The position numbers were made by a program, and so were the translations under genes. Below the pieces are notes generated by a model. That model made no database searches and was not told the origin of the DNA. It was given only the letters and a program-made list of their open reading frames with translations. A stretch of DNA of 64,000 bases from Paralichthys olivaceus (Eukaryota; Chordata; Actinopteri; Pleuronectiformes; Paralichthyidae), in NCBI RefSeq assembly GCF_024713975.1, contig NC_091096.1, positions 18,567,458-18,631,457 of the forward strand, in the 5' to 3' direction. Positions 10,655-21,600 of the stretch are shown one piece after another (position 1 is the first letter of the stretch; each line of letters opens with the position of its first letter).

Positions 10655-13600
10655 ATGAAACTGACGTTTGGGACTCTGCCCATCAAAGAGAACCCATGCA
10701 CTTCTATGTCTAGTGTCACTGTCGGTCTGTGTCTTCTCACCTTCCTCCTGATGGCCCTCAGGGGCCGAAAGAACTACCAACACACCTCCCAGGGGGACCA
10801 CACTAAATATCCTCCTCTTCCTGGCCCCACACCGTGGCCCCTTGTCGGTAACCTGCTCCAGATGGGGGACCAGATTCATCTTTCTCTAACACATCTGAGG
10901 CTCCGCTACGGTGATGTTTTCAAGGTATATGAAATTAAATGTGTGAAACATTTAAGATGGTCTAATGATGAGGTATTTGCTCATTCTATCATGTGATCAT
11001 TCCTGTACCTCAGATGCATCTGGGCTCTTTGACTGTTGTGGTCCTGAGTGGATACTCCACCATCAGACAGGCACTGGTCCGACAGGGGGATGCTTTTGCA
11101 GGGCGGCCTGACCTTTTCACCTTTTCTGCTGTGGCCAACGGGACCAGTATGACCTTCAGTGAGAAGTACGGACCGGCCTGGATGCTCCATAAGAAGCTAT
11201 GCAAAAATGCCCTCAGGTCTTTCTCCCAGGCTGAGCCCAGGGGATCTGGTGCCACCTGCCTGCTGGAGGAGCATGTCTGTGCTGAGGCTGCTGAGATGGT
11301 GGAGGTGATTCGGGAGCAGGTTGCTGCTAAAAGGGAAATGGGCCAAGATGTGATGGGCATAGATCCAGTGATACCCTTGGTAACCTCAGTGGCAAATGTT
11401 GTATGTGCCCTCTGTTTTGGGAAAAGGTATGACTACAATGATAAGGAGTTTCTCACTATTGTCCACATCAACAACGAGGTCCTGAGGATCTTTGCAGCAG
11501 GGAACCTGGCTGATTTTTTCCCTGTGTTTCGTTACTTTCCGAGTCCATCTCTGAGGAAGATGGTGCAGCACATCCACAGGATGAATGGATTCATGGAGAG
11601 GAGCATTGAGGAGCACATCAACACCTTTGATAGGGTAAGGAGGCCAGTAGATTCACTGGTAGACCGGAATTTATATCAGTTAAGTGGGAGGACAATGCAA
11701 AAGAAAAGCATAATTACATGCAGCTACAGCAAAAATGAAATCACTATTGTTTTGCAGTCTATTTCTTGAAGAACAAAATCATCTTCTCAGTGTTTCAGGA
11801 CCTGAGTACATCACATATTTTAAATCTAATGTATGACTGTTGGGCACTATACAGAAAAATACATGAGCAAAGCCGAAATTTAAAGTTTTGAAGGACACAC
11901 AACAGAAAATTTATATTTCAAAGAAAAGTACAAACATATCTCATTAGTATCATGACATCACCATAATGAGTGGTGGTTTGGATGGTTTATATCTTGACTC
12001 TTGTCAATCTATTGCAAGGTGATCACAAAATACAAACATTATATATTAAGGACGGTCCCTTGTGGTGGATCACGTAACACAAAGTGTCATTTTCTATAGA
12101 TCTGTCGCACTAATTTGCTGTCCATTATTCATCTGACATTGCACTCATGCAGTAGTAGTTGTGAGTGCGACTGTAGCCAAAAAATAACAAACAAGTTCCC
12201 TGGGAGGGACCTTTGTTCTTGTGCAGAGTGGATAAAATGTTCGCACACACTCTAATTAGGAATTGGCAACCCAGTGGAAGACACGCGTCGTACCATAACT
12301 GATTATACTGTCTCTTCTCTAATTATTGCTTTTAAATTTTGAACCACCATTTCAACACAATCACAAATCACCCTGTTGTTGACAAATATAGCTTAATGCT
12401 TAGGTGATGATGATGTCATCGGGGACTTAAGAAAGTCGAATGTTATAGTTCCTGTCATATTGTGTATGTGTGTGAATGTGTGTGTGATTGCAGAACTGTA
12501 TCCGGGATATTACAGACGCTCTGATTGCACTTTGTGAGGACAGGGAGGAAAATAAGGAAACGTCTGTGCTCTCCAACTCTCAGATCATTCACACGGTCGT
12601 AGACATCTTTGGAGCAGGTTAGAAACAACACATTCTTGGATGACCAATAATGATAATGACTTGGAACTGATCATACTGATCGAAACCATTGATCTCTTTT
12701 CATTGCAGTCGTGTTCTTTGTTATTTTCTGAAGGATTTGACACCATCATTGCTGGTTTACAGTGGAGCCTGTTGTACCTCGTCAAGTTTCCTGACGTCCA
12801 GGACAGAATCCAGCAGGAGATAGGTACTGTCTTGTGTTTTAATATTATAATATAACATTATTTTTACATAACTAATGAGAAAATATTGTGGCTGTAGTTT
12901 ATCGGTGATAGAAAACTAGTAGACATGTGAAAATGCATCTCTTTCTAAATAGTGTATGATCACAGGAGGAGCCAGGCACAGAAGTCTAGTATGAAGTGTC
13001 AGACATCAGAATTTTAGGCAAAATCACATTCAAAAAAACCCAACAATGTGCAGACCCCGGTGCCCTCCCCGCACAGACAAAATCTGACAGCCACGAGAGA
13101 AACCCACAAAAGATCAATCCAATTTGCTGATGCCAGAGCTACTTTTGAAGTCTGCTGACAGAAGTGCTGCTGTCTTCTGTTCCGAGGCACGTTGCATTTT
13201 TCACAGAGGGGAGGTGGGATGGGTTGGAGGGGGGGCACACTTAGAGAAGACACTGGCTGAATCAGGAAAAGAGGGAGAGAGAGAGAGAGAGAAGGGGGGC
13301 ATGAACAGACAGAGAAAGACAGACAGAAAGGTCAGAGAGTTGATCCAGACCGACACAAAGACGGTAACACGCAAGGCATTGAACACATATGTAGATTAAC
13401 ACTCTTCACCTACTGTACGCATCACTTGAATCAGGGTTAAATTAATACAGTGAATTGACTGAGAAGCTTTTCATTCCATTCTGTAAAGCAGGTTCTCCAC
13501 TTTAATGGAAACCTATTAGTGAACGAGCACGAGCAATTGATTTGAAAGACGAGCATATGTGCGAAAAGTTAGAAACTCAAAGAAGACAAAACACCTTTCT

Positions 13601-15001
13601 GTTTGTGTTGAGCTGAGCTGCAGCTAAAGTCTACATACGAGAATTTGTGAGCCAATGAAACTTATGATCATGTGGTTTCATGAGATATAAAATAATTAGC
13701 TATAGAGTGATTTGATACCATTGCAGACTCCAGCTTCAATAAATCTGAACCTGCATCATAGCTGAGGGGTTGTAACGTGTCTAGTTTGTGTGGTAACTCA
13801 AAGAAATATATCTCCAAATGTATCATTGTTCATCCTTATCCATGCATATACATAAGATTACTCATTACAATGTATATTACTAGTTTAAAAAAGCACTCTG
13901 TCTTGCAGTGAAATATTTAATTGCGATGTTTCATTGCTCAACATTCACCTACAGTGCTCAACAATGCCTCAGAAACATATTGTTTGAAAGTTTGTGCAAA
14001 CACTCGCCAGATCCTTACATTTGGAACTTTGGTGTGTTTATTCTCTTGCAGATGACCACATAGGAGCAGCCAGACTGCCCAGGTTTTCAGATAAGACCAA
14101 GATGCCTTTCACGGAGGCGTTCATATATGAAGTGTTTCGTCATGCTTCCTACATCCCTTTCACCATACCTCACTGGTAAGACTGTCTTGTGTACAGTAAA
14201 GGTCTATATATCTCTGAAGCATGTTATGTTTGTTATTTAGCAGGATTACACAAAACCTACTCTACTGGCTTCTGTAAAAGTTTGTGGAGGAAGGGAGGAC
14301 ATGTTCAGTTTTCATATGGGTCTAAATCAGGGGCAGATCCAGGAATGTTTTTCTTTAACATTATGAGATTTCCGTTGATTTCTCAGAGAATAATCACTGG
14401 ATCTTGAGTGTGTGCAATTTAGTGCGGATCCAAATAAAAATCAGGATCTAATGAATTTACGGCATCATCCTAAGGGATCTGATGAGTGCTGTTCTAATCA
14501 TTCAGGCTTTCCTCTCTTTTAGCACCACAAGAAACATCACCCTGAATGGATATTTCATTCCTAAAGACACATGTGTCTTCATCAATCAGTATCAAGTCAA
14601 TCATGATGTGTGAGTAGCCACAAGCATTCATCACTAATTGTGACTTTGGACAGTGTATAGTGTGAATTATAAGAATTGGTGCACATCATTGGTCTTCATG
14701 TTTTTCTCTCTGTCCCAGTGATCAATGGGGCGACCCAGACACATTTCGCCCTGAGCGATTCCTGGGTCCATCAGGACTCCTCAACAAGGAGCTCATGGAG
14801 AAGGTTCTCATCTTTGGCATGGGGAAGAGACGCTGTCTTGGAGATGGATTTGCACGCTTGGAGATGTTTGTGTTTCTCACCACGCTGCTCCACGGGCTGC
14901 GGATTGAAAATGTCCCCGGGCAGGAGCTAGACCTCAGCACTGACTTTGGTCTGACGATGAAACCGCGTCCATACAATATCACCATCTCCTCTAGGTTTTA
15001 G
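10655..15001 (+). CDS. cyp1d1: cytochrome P450 family 1, CYP1D1
   Basis: Microsomal haem-thiolate monooxygenase of the CYP1 family. Seven coding exons, 10655-10924, 11014-11634, 12494-12617, 12734-12823, 14052-14175, 14523-14609 and 14719-15001, join in frame to 532 aa. Signals in order: N-terminal membrane anchor (about residues 19-36), proline hinge [15 protein letters not shown]-helix AGFDT (about 338-342), ExxR as EVFR (395-398), FRPERF, and haem ligand [10 protein letters not shown] (Cys about 478). The long second exon and CYP1-style text such as [25 protein letters not shown] place it in CYP1. The 1D choice, over 1A, 1B or 1C, rests on the exon count (1B and 1C coding regions are, from memory, in one or two exons) and on its position between aldh1a1 and anxa1, matching the human CYP1D1P locus as I recall it. 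CLG is followed by Asp where CYP1A has Glu. No stop or frameshift is seen. Confidence 0.9.
12824..14051. other. intron 4 of CYP1D1
   Basis: This is the longest intron of the gene after intron 2. A GA-rich patch lies near 13270-13330. No independent gene or RNA is recognised. Confidence 0.6.
14241..14462 (+). repeat. dispersed repeat family B, copy in CYP1D1 intron 5
   Basis: It begins TAGCAGGATTACACAAAA and contains GGGGCAGATCCAGGAATG, CTTTAACATT and GCGGATCCAAATAAAAATC. The same string order recurs at 45225-45525 (best copy), at 21660-21785 in inverted orientation, and as fragments at 23450-23545 and 42095-42245. It is non-coding, fits a fish SINE or MITE-type family, and has no clear termini here. 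Confidence 0.65.
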
Positions 15002-16760
15002 AGCTTCAAAACCCCAAATGATGCTCTGTGTGGATGTTTTAGAAAATCACAAATCACAAATACTAATAACTTTTTATTCGCCACTGTCTTTGGCTAACCG
15101 TTATAACACCACAGAGATACAGTACCTCTCTTTGTTCGTAGAATATTTACTTAGGCAAATGTGGTCAAAACCATCAGCACACACACGAACAACATAAGAC
15201 AACATATGCTTTATATATCAATTCGTATGTAAGTCATTGAAAAATAGATGTTAATATCATTGAATATCAACTAACTTCATGTTTGGATTGAGGGTCATTT
15301 AAAGTGCCTCTGTGCCTATATTTTGAAAGGGTGGGTAAAGTCCCCCTGCCTTCCTGTCCCACCACATTAAAAATGAAACTAGCTGAAAACAGACCATTAA
15401 AAGTCTTTATCTTCAGATATTAGTTCCAGTTAAACACTGAGGGAGGGAGAAAGAGGCTGTTTCAGATTGATGATCATCGCTCCAGGCCTCAAACTGTGTT
15501 CACGCAGGGTTCATCCTCACTGTCACTGGCCCTCGTCCTCCCTTCCTCGCCTCAACTTTTTTCCATCTCCTCATCACTTGCATTCCCTTTCATCTCCTCA
15601 TCCCCCTCATGTCCTCGTCTTGGTCCCTTCTTCACCCCCATCCCTTCACTGGCTCCTCCTTTTAAATGTCGCTTGGAGGGACGCACTGCTGAGCTAACTC
15701 GTCCCACCTCCATAGTCTCCTCCAGCGGCTCCCTGCGGAACCACGCAAAAGTGTATATTTAGACATTTTTAACCTCCTCCTCCTCCTCTCCCATCAGCAC
15801 TGTGACCTCCCACACACTCAGATTAGATACAGTCCCAGACGTCTTTGAGCGAAGTAAAGAGGACAGTGAAGCGTGAAATTACACGGTTCTATTTTCATGA
15901 GATAAATGTAAAGAAGCATGGCAGTTTGAACAAAAGGGGTTGTTGGGCAAAATCCTTGTGGTGAACTTTTGTTACTTTATCCTATAAAATGTTGAAAGTT
16001 AAGTCCACAACAACTCTGTTTTAAACTTTTGGCGAAGTCTACTGAGCTTTCATATACTTTTCCAACAGATTCATACCTGTAAACTGACAAAGACCATAAG
16101 AGCACTCAAGCAATAGTCTAGAAGATTCAAACTGGCAACCCTCTTATCTTCATTAACCTCTATAGCCAGGAAAAGGTCTTAAATTGATGAAATTAAATTA
16201 AAGTAACTATAAAAGGAGTAATTGGATGTGTGACCTTTACTGTACAGTGACCTGTTTGCAGAATCTGACTGTATAGCTATAGAACAATAATCTCATATTT
16301 ATAGATTCAGGGTGTTTGAATTAGAGAGAGTAGAGAGAATTTAATTTCAACACACATTCATTGCAAGGACCAATTGATTTGGTGTGTGCTATCATAACTT
16401 ATACTCATAATTTATAACTGCAAACATGTTGAATGACCTCTTGACAAGATGAACTTTCACAGCAACTGCTTCTCCTCATTAATGTTGATAAGGACAAGGT
16501 ACTTTTATAATGTATTTTACAAAAGGAAAACAAGGAAAAGAGTAAAATAAATGGGAATCATAAGTTATATATAAGGAGTTATATGTACACTAAAACAGTA
16601 TAGACTGCCTCTAACAATGTATTTTAATGATACACATTTTCTGTAGAAAAACATGTAACTTGAAAATAAAAAATAAAATGGTTAACCTCTTTGTTGTAAT
16701 ATTTCTATTTCAAAGGTAACTGTCATCTTACTATGAAGTAGTTCTCAGATTGTTAACAAA
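15002..16760. other. intergenic sequence downstream of CYP1D1
   Basis: Contains the CYP1D1 3' UTR, whose end is not identified (ATTAAA near 15365 is a candidate signal). A C/T-rich patch at 15530-15800 makes spurious open frames. Beyond that, only AT-rich DNA without exon structure. Confidence 0.5.
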
Positions 16761-16763
16761 AGC

Positions 16764-17240
16764 AGTGGTGGAAGTGTTACCGAAATGTACTCAAATGAAA
16801 GTAGAATTACCACATTAACCCTTATACTTGAGTTAAAGTAAATTAGTACTTATACTTTCAACCATACCTTATGTAGATTTAGATTTAGTGAATCTAATCC
16901 TAAATCTAAATGTACTTTTAGCTATATGTAAGGTATAAAAGTAACAGTAGTTCCCTAATACAACAGTCTACTACTATCATTATGACTGAGTCTCGACTGA
17001 GGCCTTTTCCAAATCCAATATTAAGTGATTATTCTTCACCAGTGATGCTGCAGGAGACGGGGTCCATTGTTACTGCTCTGATTGGATCAATTCTCCTATG
17101 GTTACTTAAGAGCAGATATTTGCTGTAGTGGAGTAAAAATGAAAACTACCTGAAAATAAATCTATAAGTCAAGTAAAACTACATAAAAAATATGTATTTA
17201 ATAAAAAAATATTAAGTAAAAGTACTTTACAAAAGCATCC
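16764..17240. repeat. dispersed repeat (AGTGGTGGAAG...AGTAAAAGTAC family)
   Basis: It starts GCAGTGGTGGAAGTG, followed by TACTCAAATGAAAGTA and TACTTGAGTTAAAGTA, and ends in AAGTAAAAGTACTTTAC. This fits the 'gtggtggaagaagtactcagatc' type interspersed repeat of percomorph fish. An imperfect palindrome of TTTAGATTTAG/CTAAATCTAAA lies inside at about 16873-16912. Confidence 0.55.
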
Positions 17241-18205
17241 TGTCACAGTTGGGGCATCAAACACAGCTGAGCTGTGGGTGGTCATGTTTGTGAACCATTG
17301 ACGGTGAATTGGTTCGTGTGGATTGATTAAACAAACACAACAACACGATGAGACCTCGGCCTCAGTCCTCCATGTGCTTACTGCAGCACTCTGCGTCTTT
17401 GTCCCTCACTTTGTTCTCATCCACAGTATGATTTAAACTATCACCCCCATTAAAGAATAACAAATCACATGAGAACATGCACTGCATGTCCTCTGATCTA
17501 AAGCACCCAATAAAACACAGCAGACAAAGCTATAGGAATCATGGCTCTAACGTGGCGTAACAAAAAGAAGCACTTGTGGGGCCCGCGGAATAGATTAAAA
17601 GTGCTGAACAATTAAGATTGGGCCCAAGAGCAGACAAAAGACAGCCTACTTATAGAAACTGTTATCCCTCATCAGGGCTGAAGTGCCATCCTGGCTCAAA
17701 CACTTTCTGTTTGAAGCCTTGTATTTGCTCTGACAGTTTTAGTCAGACACAAGGCGTCTAGTGTGAGAAAAACAAACCAGTTAGCGGCAAAATAAATCAT
17801 CTTTCTATGACTTCTCAATTATATAATTGCCTTCTTGTTATATAAAAAAAACAGTAGCATATACACAAATGCTTGGCGGCCTGACCTACTTCCTTTAATA
17901 TAGTAATGCAATGCAATAATGTAATGATAAAAAAATGTCCTGTTATTGTTGGCACATTTTAAGCAGCGTTTACCTTTTGTCATAAGGTTCTAATTTTAGT
18001 TAACCAGTAAAAGAAAGCAACAACATAACAAGGCCTTTGCGTGTGTGTCCATTCCCAGCCAGGATCTGACCCTGCAACAGTATAGGGACAGGTCACGGGC
18101 CCTGGAAACTTAACCTCTCAGGTTCTAATGGGCTCCACACTCATTGCAGTTTACAGCACACAATAGAAGGCACACTGAATGACCAACTGACTTCCTATTT
18201 GCCTA
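17241..18205. other. intergenic sequence between CYP1D1 and the kinesin gene
   Basis: No exon-like open frame or repeat with defined ends is seen. The right part should include the 3' UTR of the minus-strand kinesin gene. A minus-strand ATTAAA at about 17899-17893 is a distant candidate poly(A) signal. Confidence 0.45.
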
Positions 18206-18670
18206 TTCAGTTACACTTGGGGCCCCATATTGTGGGGGCCTCATTCTACAGACCCAGGCAGCCAGCACCCATTAACAAACTGCACGCAATCCCCTGAATG
18301 TGCCCCGATAGTGATGTCACCCATCCCTCCACGTAAGTAAATATAATATCAAAATTACTCTAAGTGCGTTCTCCCTCATAAGAAGCAATGCATAAAAGAA
18401 ACAAGAAGGCTCCAAACAATCCAATCGAACCGCTTTACTGCACTGTTGTCGTGCACAGCTTAGACGTCCTCCTCCTCCACAGTCTGTCCTGACCTCAGCT
18501 TCATGATCACCTGTCAGAAACGGAATGGAAAAAGAAAACAGAGAGGAATTCAAAATGTATTTGTGCATTGCCAAGAAGTGCATAGCCATTTTGTGGAAAT
18601 CTGTTTCCCATCTCCCCATGACTAAATGTTTTTTTTTCAGTTACACGTGGGGCCCCATATTGTGGGGGCC
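18206..18670. repeat. pair of 35-bp direct repeats flanking the last kinesin exon
   Basis: Copies at 18206-18240 and 18636-18670 differ at one base (TTCAGTTACAC then T or G) and are exactly 430 bp apart. Each contains a GGCCCC...GGGGCC inverted repeat around ATATTGTG. The kinesin stop exon (18510-18460) lies between them. Confidence 0.9.
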
Positions 18671-21600
18671 ACATTAAGTCTTTTTTTTTCTTCCATTTTA
18701 CTTTGATTAATACCTGCTCCCATGTTATGGTTCTGTGTGTCTTGTTAAGCTGAAAATGTGAAAAAAACACACTATACCTCTTTCAGCTGGGCGATCTCTT
18801 TGCTCTCCATGTTTCTCTGAGCATTGTTGGTTATTGCCTTCACTCTCGTTGCGTAACTGGAAGGTTCAGGAGGTTTAGGTGTTATTTGGGAGTTTTTTTA
18901 ACATGACAGATAAATGACAGGGAGAACCTCTCTCTCTGTGCTTCTTACATGAGGGATGTGAGGGTCTCGTCGAGGTTGCACTCTGAGGGAGAAATGTTGA
19001 CGATCATGAGGGTTTTGGCATTACCGCCCAGCGAGTCCTGCATCACCTGAGGGAGACGACGTTGATTAAGCAACTTAATGTTCACTGCTACAGTAATTTG
19101 TCTGATGACAGCTAAGTGTTCACTCAAAACTGAATCCAACTGGATCATCAGAGTGAGGGGCTAGTAATTAGGCCAGAAATGACATCAAGATATACATTTT
19201 CAAATCACTTAATATCAATAATTATCACTTTAAATGTCACATTATTATGTTTTGAGAGTTTTTTGCTCCTTACAAGTGTGTACTGTATACACCTCCTCAC
19301 TATTTGTGCATAAACAACATATTGATGTTGAACTGATGATTGAACTTTCATTATATTGCTATTAATGAAAATTATATAAGGATAATTATTCATGTCATTT
19401 TGTCGCCCAGCCCTGGTCTGAATTCATTATTGTTTGTGATAACCTGTGTCAGCTTGCTGTTCCTGTATGGTACATGGGGCAGCTCCGCAGACAAGGCTGA
19501 GATCACATCACCCAGGGCGCTCAGAGACTTGTTAATGGAGTTGGCCTCCTGAAGAGGAGTCGAGAATGTAGAGAGAGCATTAGAAATACTGTATCGGATC
19601 AGTTTGAACAGTCATTTGTTGGGACATAACGTTTGAGAGAACCTTCAGCTGGTGGTCCTTGGCGCCAGTCTTGGCTGCTCTCTCACTGCCTGCCAGGTCC
19701 ACTAGGCTCAGCTTCCCAGTGCTCATGCTCCCATTGGTCAGATTCCTGCTCTCCACCATAATGCCAACAATGAGATGGGAGCGAGAACTCTCCACATTCA
19801 TTTCTTGGAAAACATAAACCATAAAAAAGGTGTATGGATTATTAGAGAATCCAACTACCAATTATTTCCAATTAATAATTATTCTTCACAATTTATTTGA
19901 TAGATTTTTTTCTATAAAATATTTTTAAATGCTTCCTGAAATGTCCTGTTTTTTCTTGATCAATTACAGATCAACACGCAAACTGTCAACATTACGAATC
20001 AATTCGTCTAATCATGTCAGCTAAAATCAAGTTTCTGTTGAAAGACAGAAAATTACATAATTACAGATAAATACATGTAATTCTTATACTTATTTCTTCC
20101 TAAGTACTTCTAAGTGTGTGAGCCTTATAGAAACCTGTCAGTTTCCACTGTCAATAAACTGTATTTGTAATTGTTATTGATAACGTTATAACTCTTGATC
20201 GTGGATTTACAGTTCTGTTGCTCTGCCACTCAACGTCCAGTCCAGTAATGATGTACCGAGCTGATGTTCCCCTCACACTGACTGTAACTAACACGATTAA
20301 TCCAAACCATTTAGCAGGGCCCTGTTTGAACTAGGCAGCATGGCACGGTACAGAGAACTCACTGGTGGCAGAGATGTGTCGGTTGGCGCAGGCCTGCTGG
20401 AACAGAGCATAGAGCTCCTGGGCACTGGAAGCCTCCTTTGTCTCTGCTCCTTGGGCGAACACAACCCCCTTTCTGTTCCTCTTGATTTCCACCCGCCTGG
20501 CCTGGCCATGGGACTGGGGCTGTGCATGGGCCTCACCAGCCAGGCTCACAAAGAGGTCCTGCAGCCTGTCGTTGTAGAGCTCGAGCATATAGGCTGAAAC
20601 CTAAGGTATAAGGAAGCACAGGAAGGAGGAGGAGGGCGTGGACAGAGAGTAAAAGATGATGTGGGGTTCTTTAAAATCTTTTCTCCCAGTGAGATCCTGT
20701 CTGTCACCTTGAAGTCAAACTTGGTGCTGTTCTCCCTGATGATATCAAACATGGCATGAAAGGATCTCGGCAAGATCCCGGGGTTCTTCTGCTCCTTGTC
20801 GCCCACCATGGTGAAGGTCTTCCCTGAGCCCGTCTGGCCATACGCAAAGATACAGACGTTGTAACCATCGATGGCTGACTGGATTAATCTGTGGGGGAAA
20901 ATAATCTGAACTATTTAGCTGAGGGATTACACGCCTCTCCGGGGGGCTTCCATTAATCTGCTTCATTAATATTACATTTATTTCATGATCAATTTGAGTT
21001 TTTAAAAAGTTGTTCATGGAGAAACACATTTTGTTCCCCCTACATGTGTGGAATTAAAAATGTGTGAACTGCATTGGTTCCCTGCTTTCGAAGTAATCTC
21101 TCCCCTCACCTGTTGGTATCATGAAACAAGTCTTCCTGAGAGGTTTCAGCACAGAACACCTTGTCAAACTGAAACTCCCTCGGCCCACGAGCGGTTTCCA
21201 CCTTCACAGAGTACTCATCTATTTTCTCCACAACCACAGCCCCACCCTGTGCATCCTCGATGCGGCTCGGTGGCCGAATCCGACACAACACTCGGATTTT
21301 ACCTGGGAGGGTCATGAATCCTTAATAACTTTAAAATTTGGAGGCTTTTTGTATTGAAATTCCATGCATTAACATTTAATGCTGGCTATTGTGTACCTTT
21401 CATATCTTCCACCATATTGTAATACTTCTTCCTCATTGTCCTTTCTGATGTGTAGTTCTCGATTATCTTCTTATTCTCTTCTTTCATTTGCTTTAGCTTC
21501 GGAAAAGAGAATATGAAAATAGGCATGAAAATGAAAAGATTACAAACATTTCTCGATAAAACATTTTAGCTAATTCATCTGGAACTTAAAAAAATAAACA

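Noticed and set aside
15467-15762. Pro/Ser-rich frames of 76-88 codons after CYP1D1
   Set aside because: Caused by a C/T-rich tract; no start context, splice sites or conserved motif.
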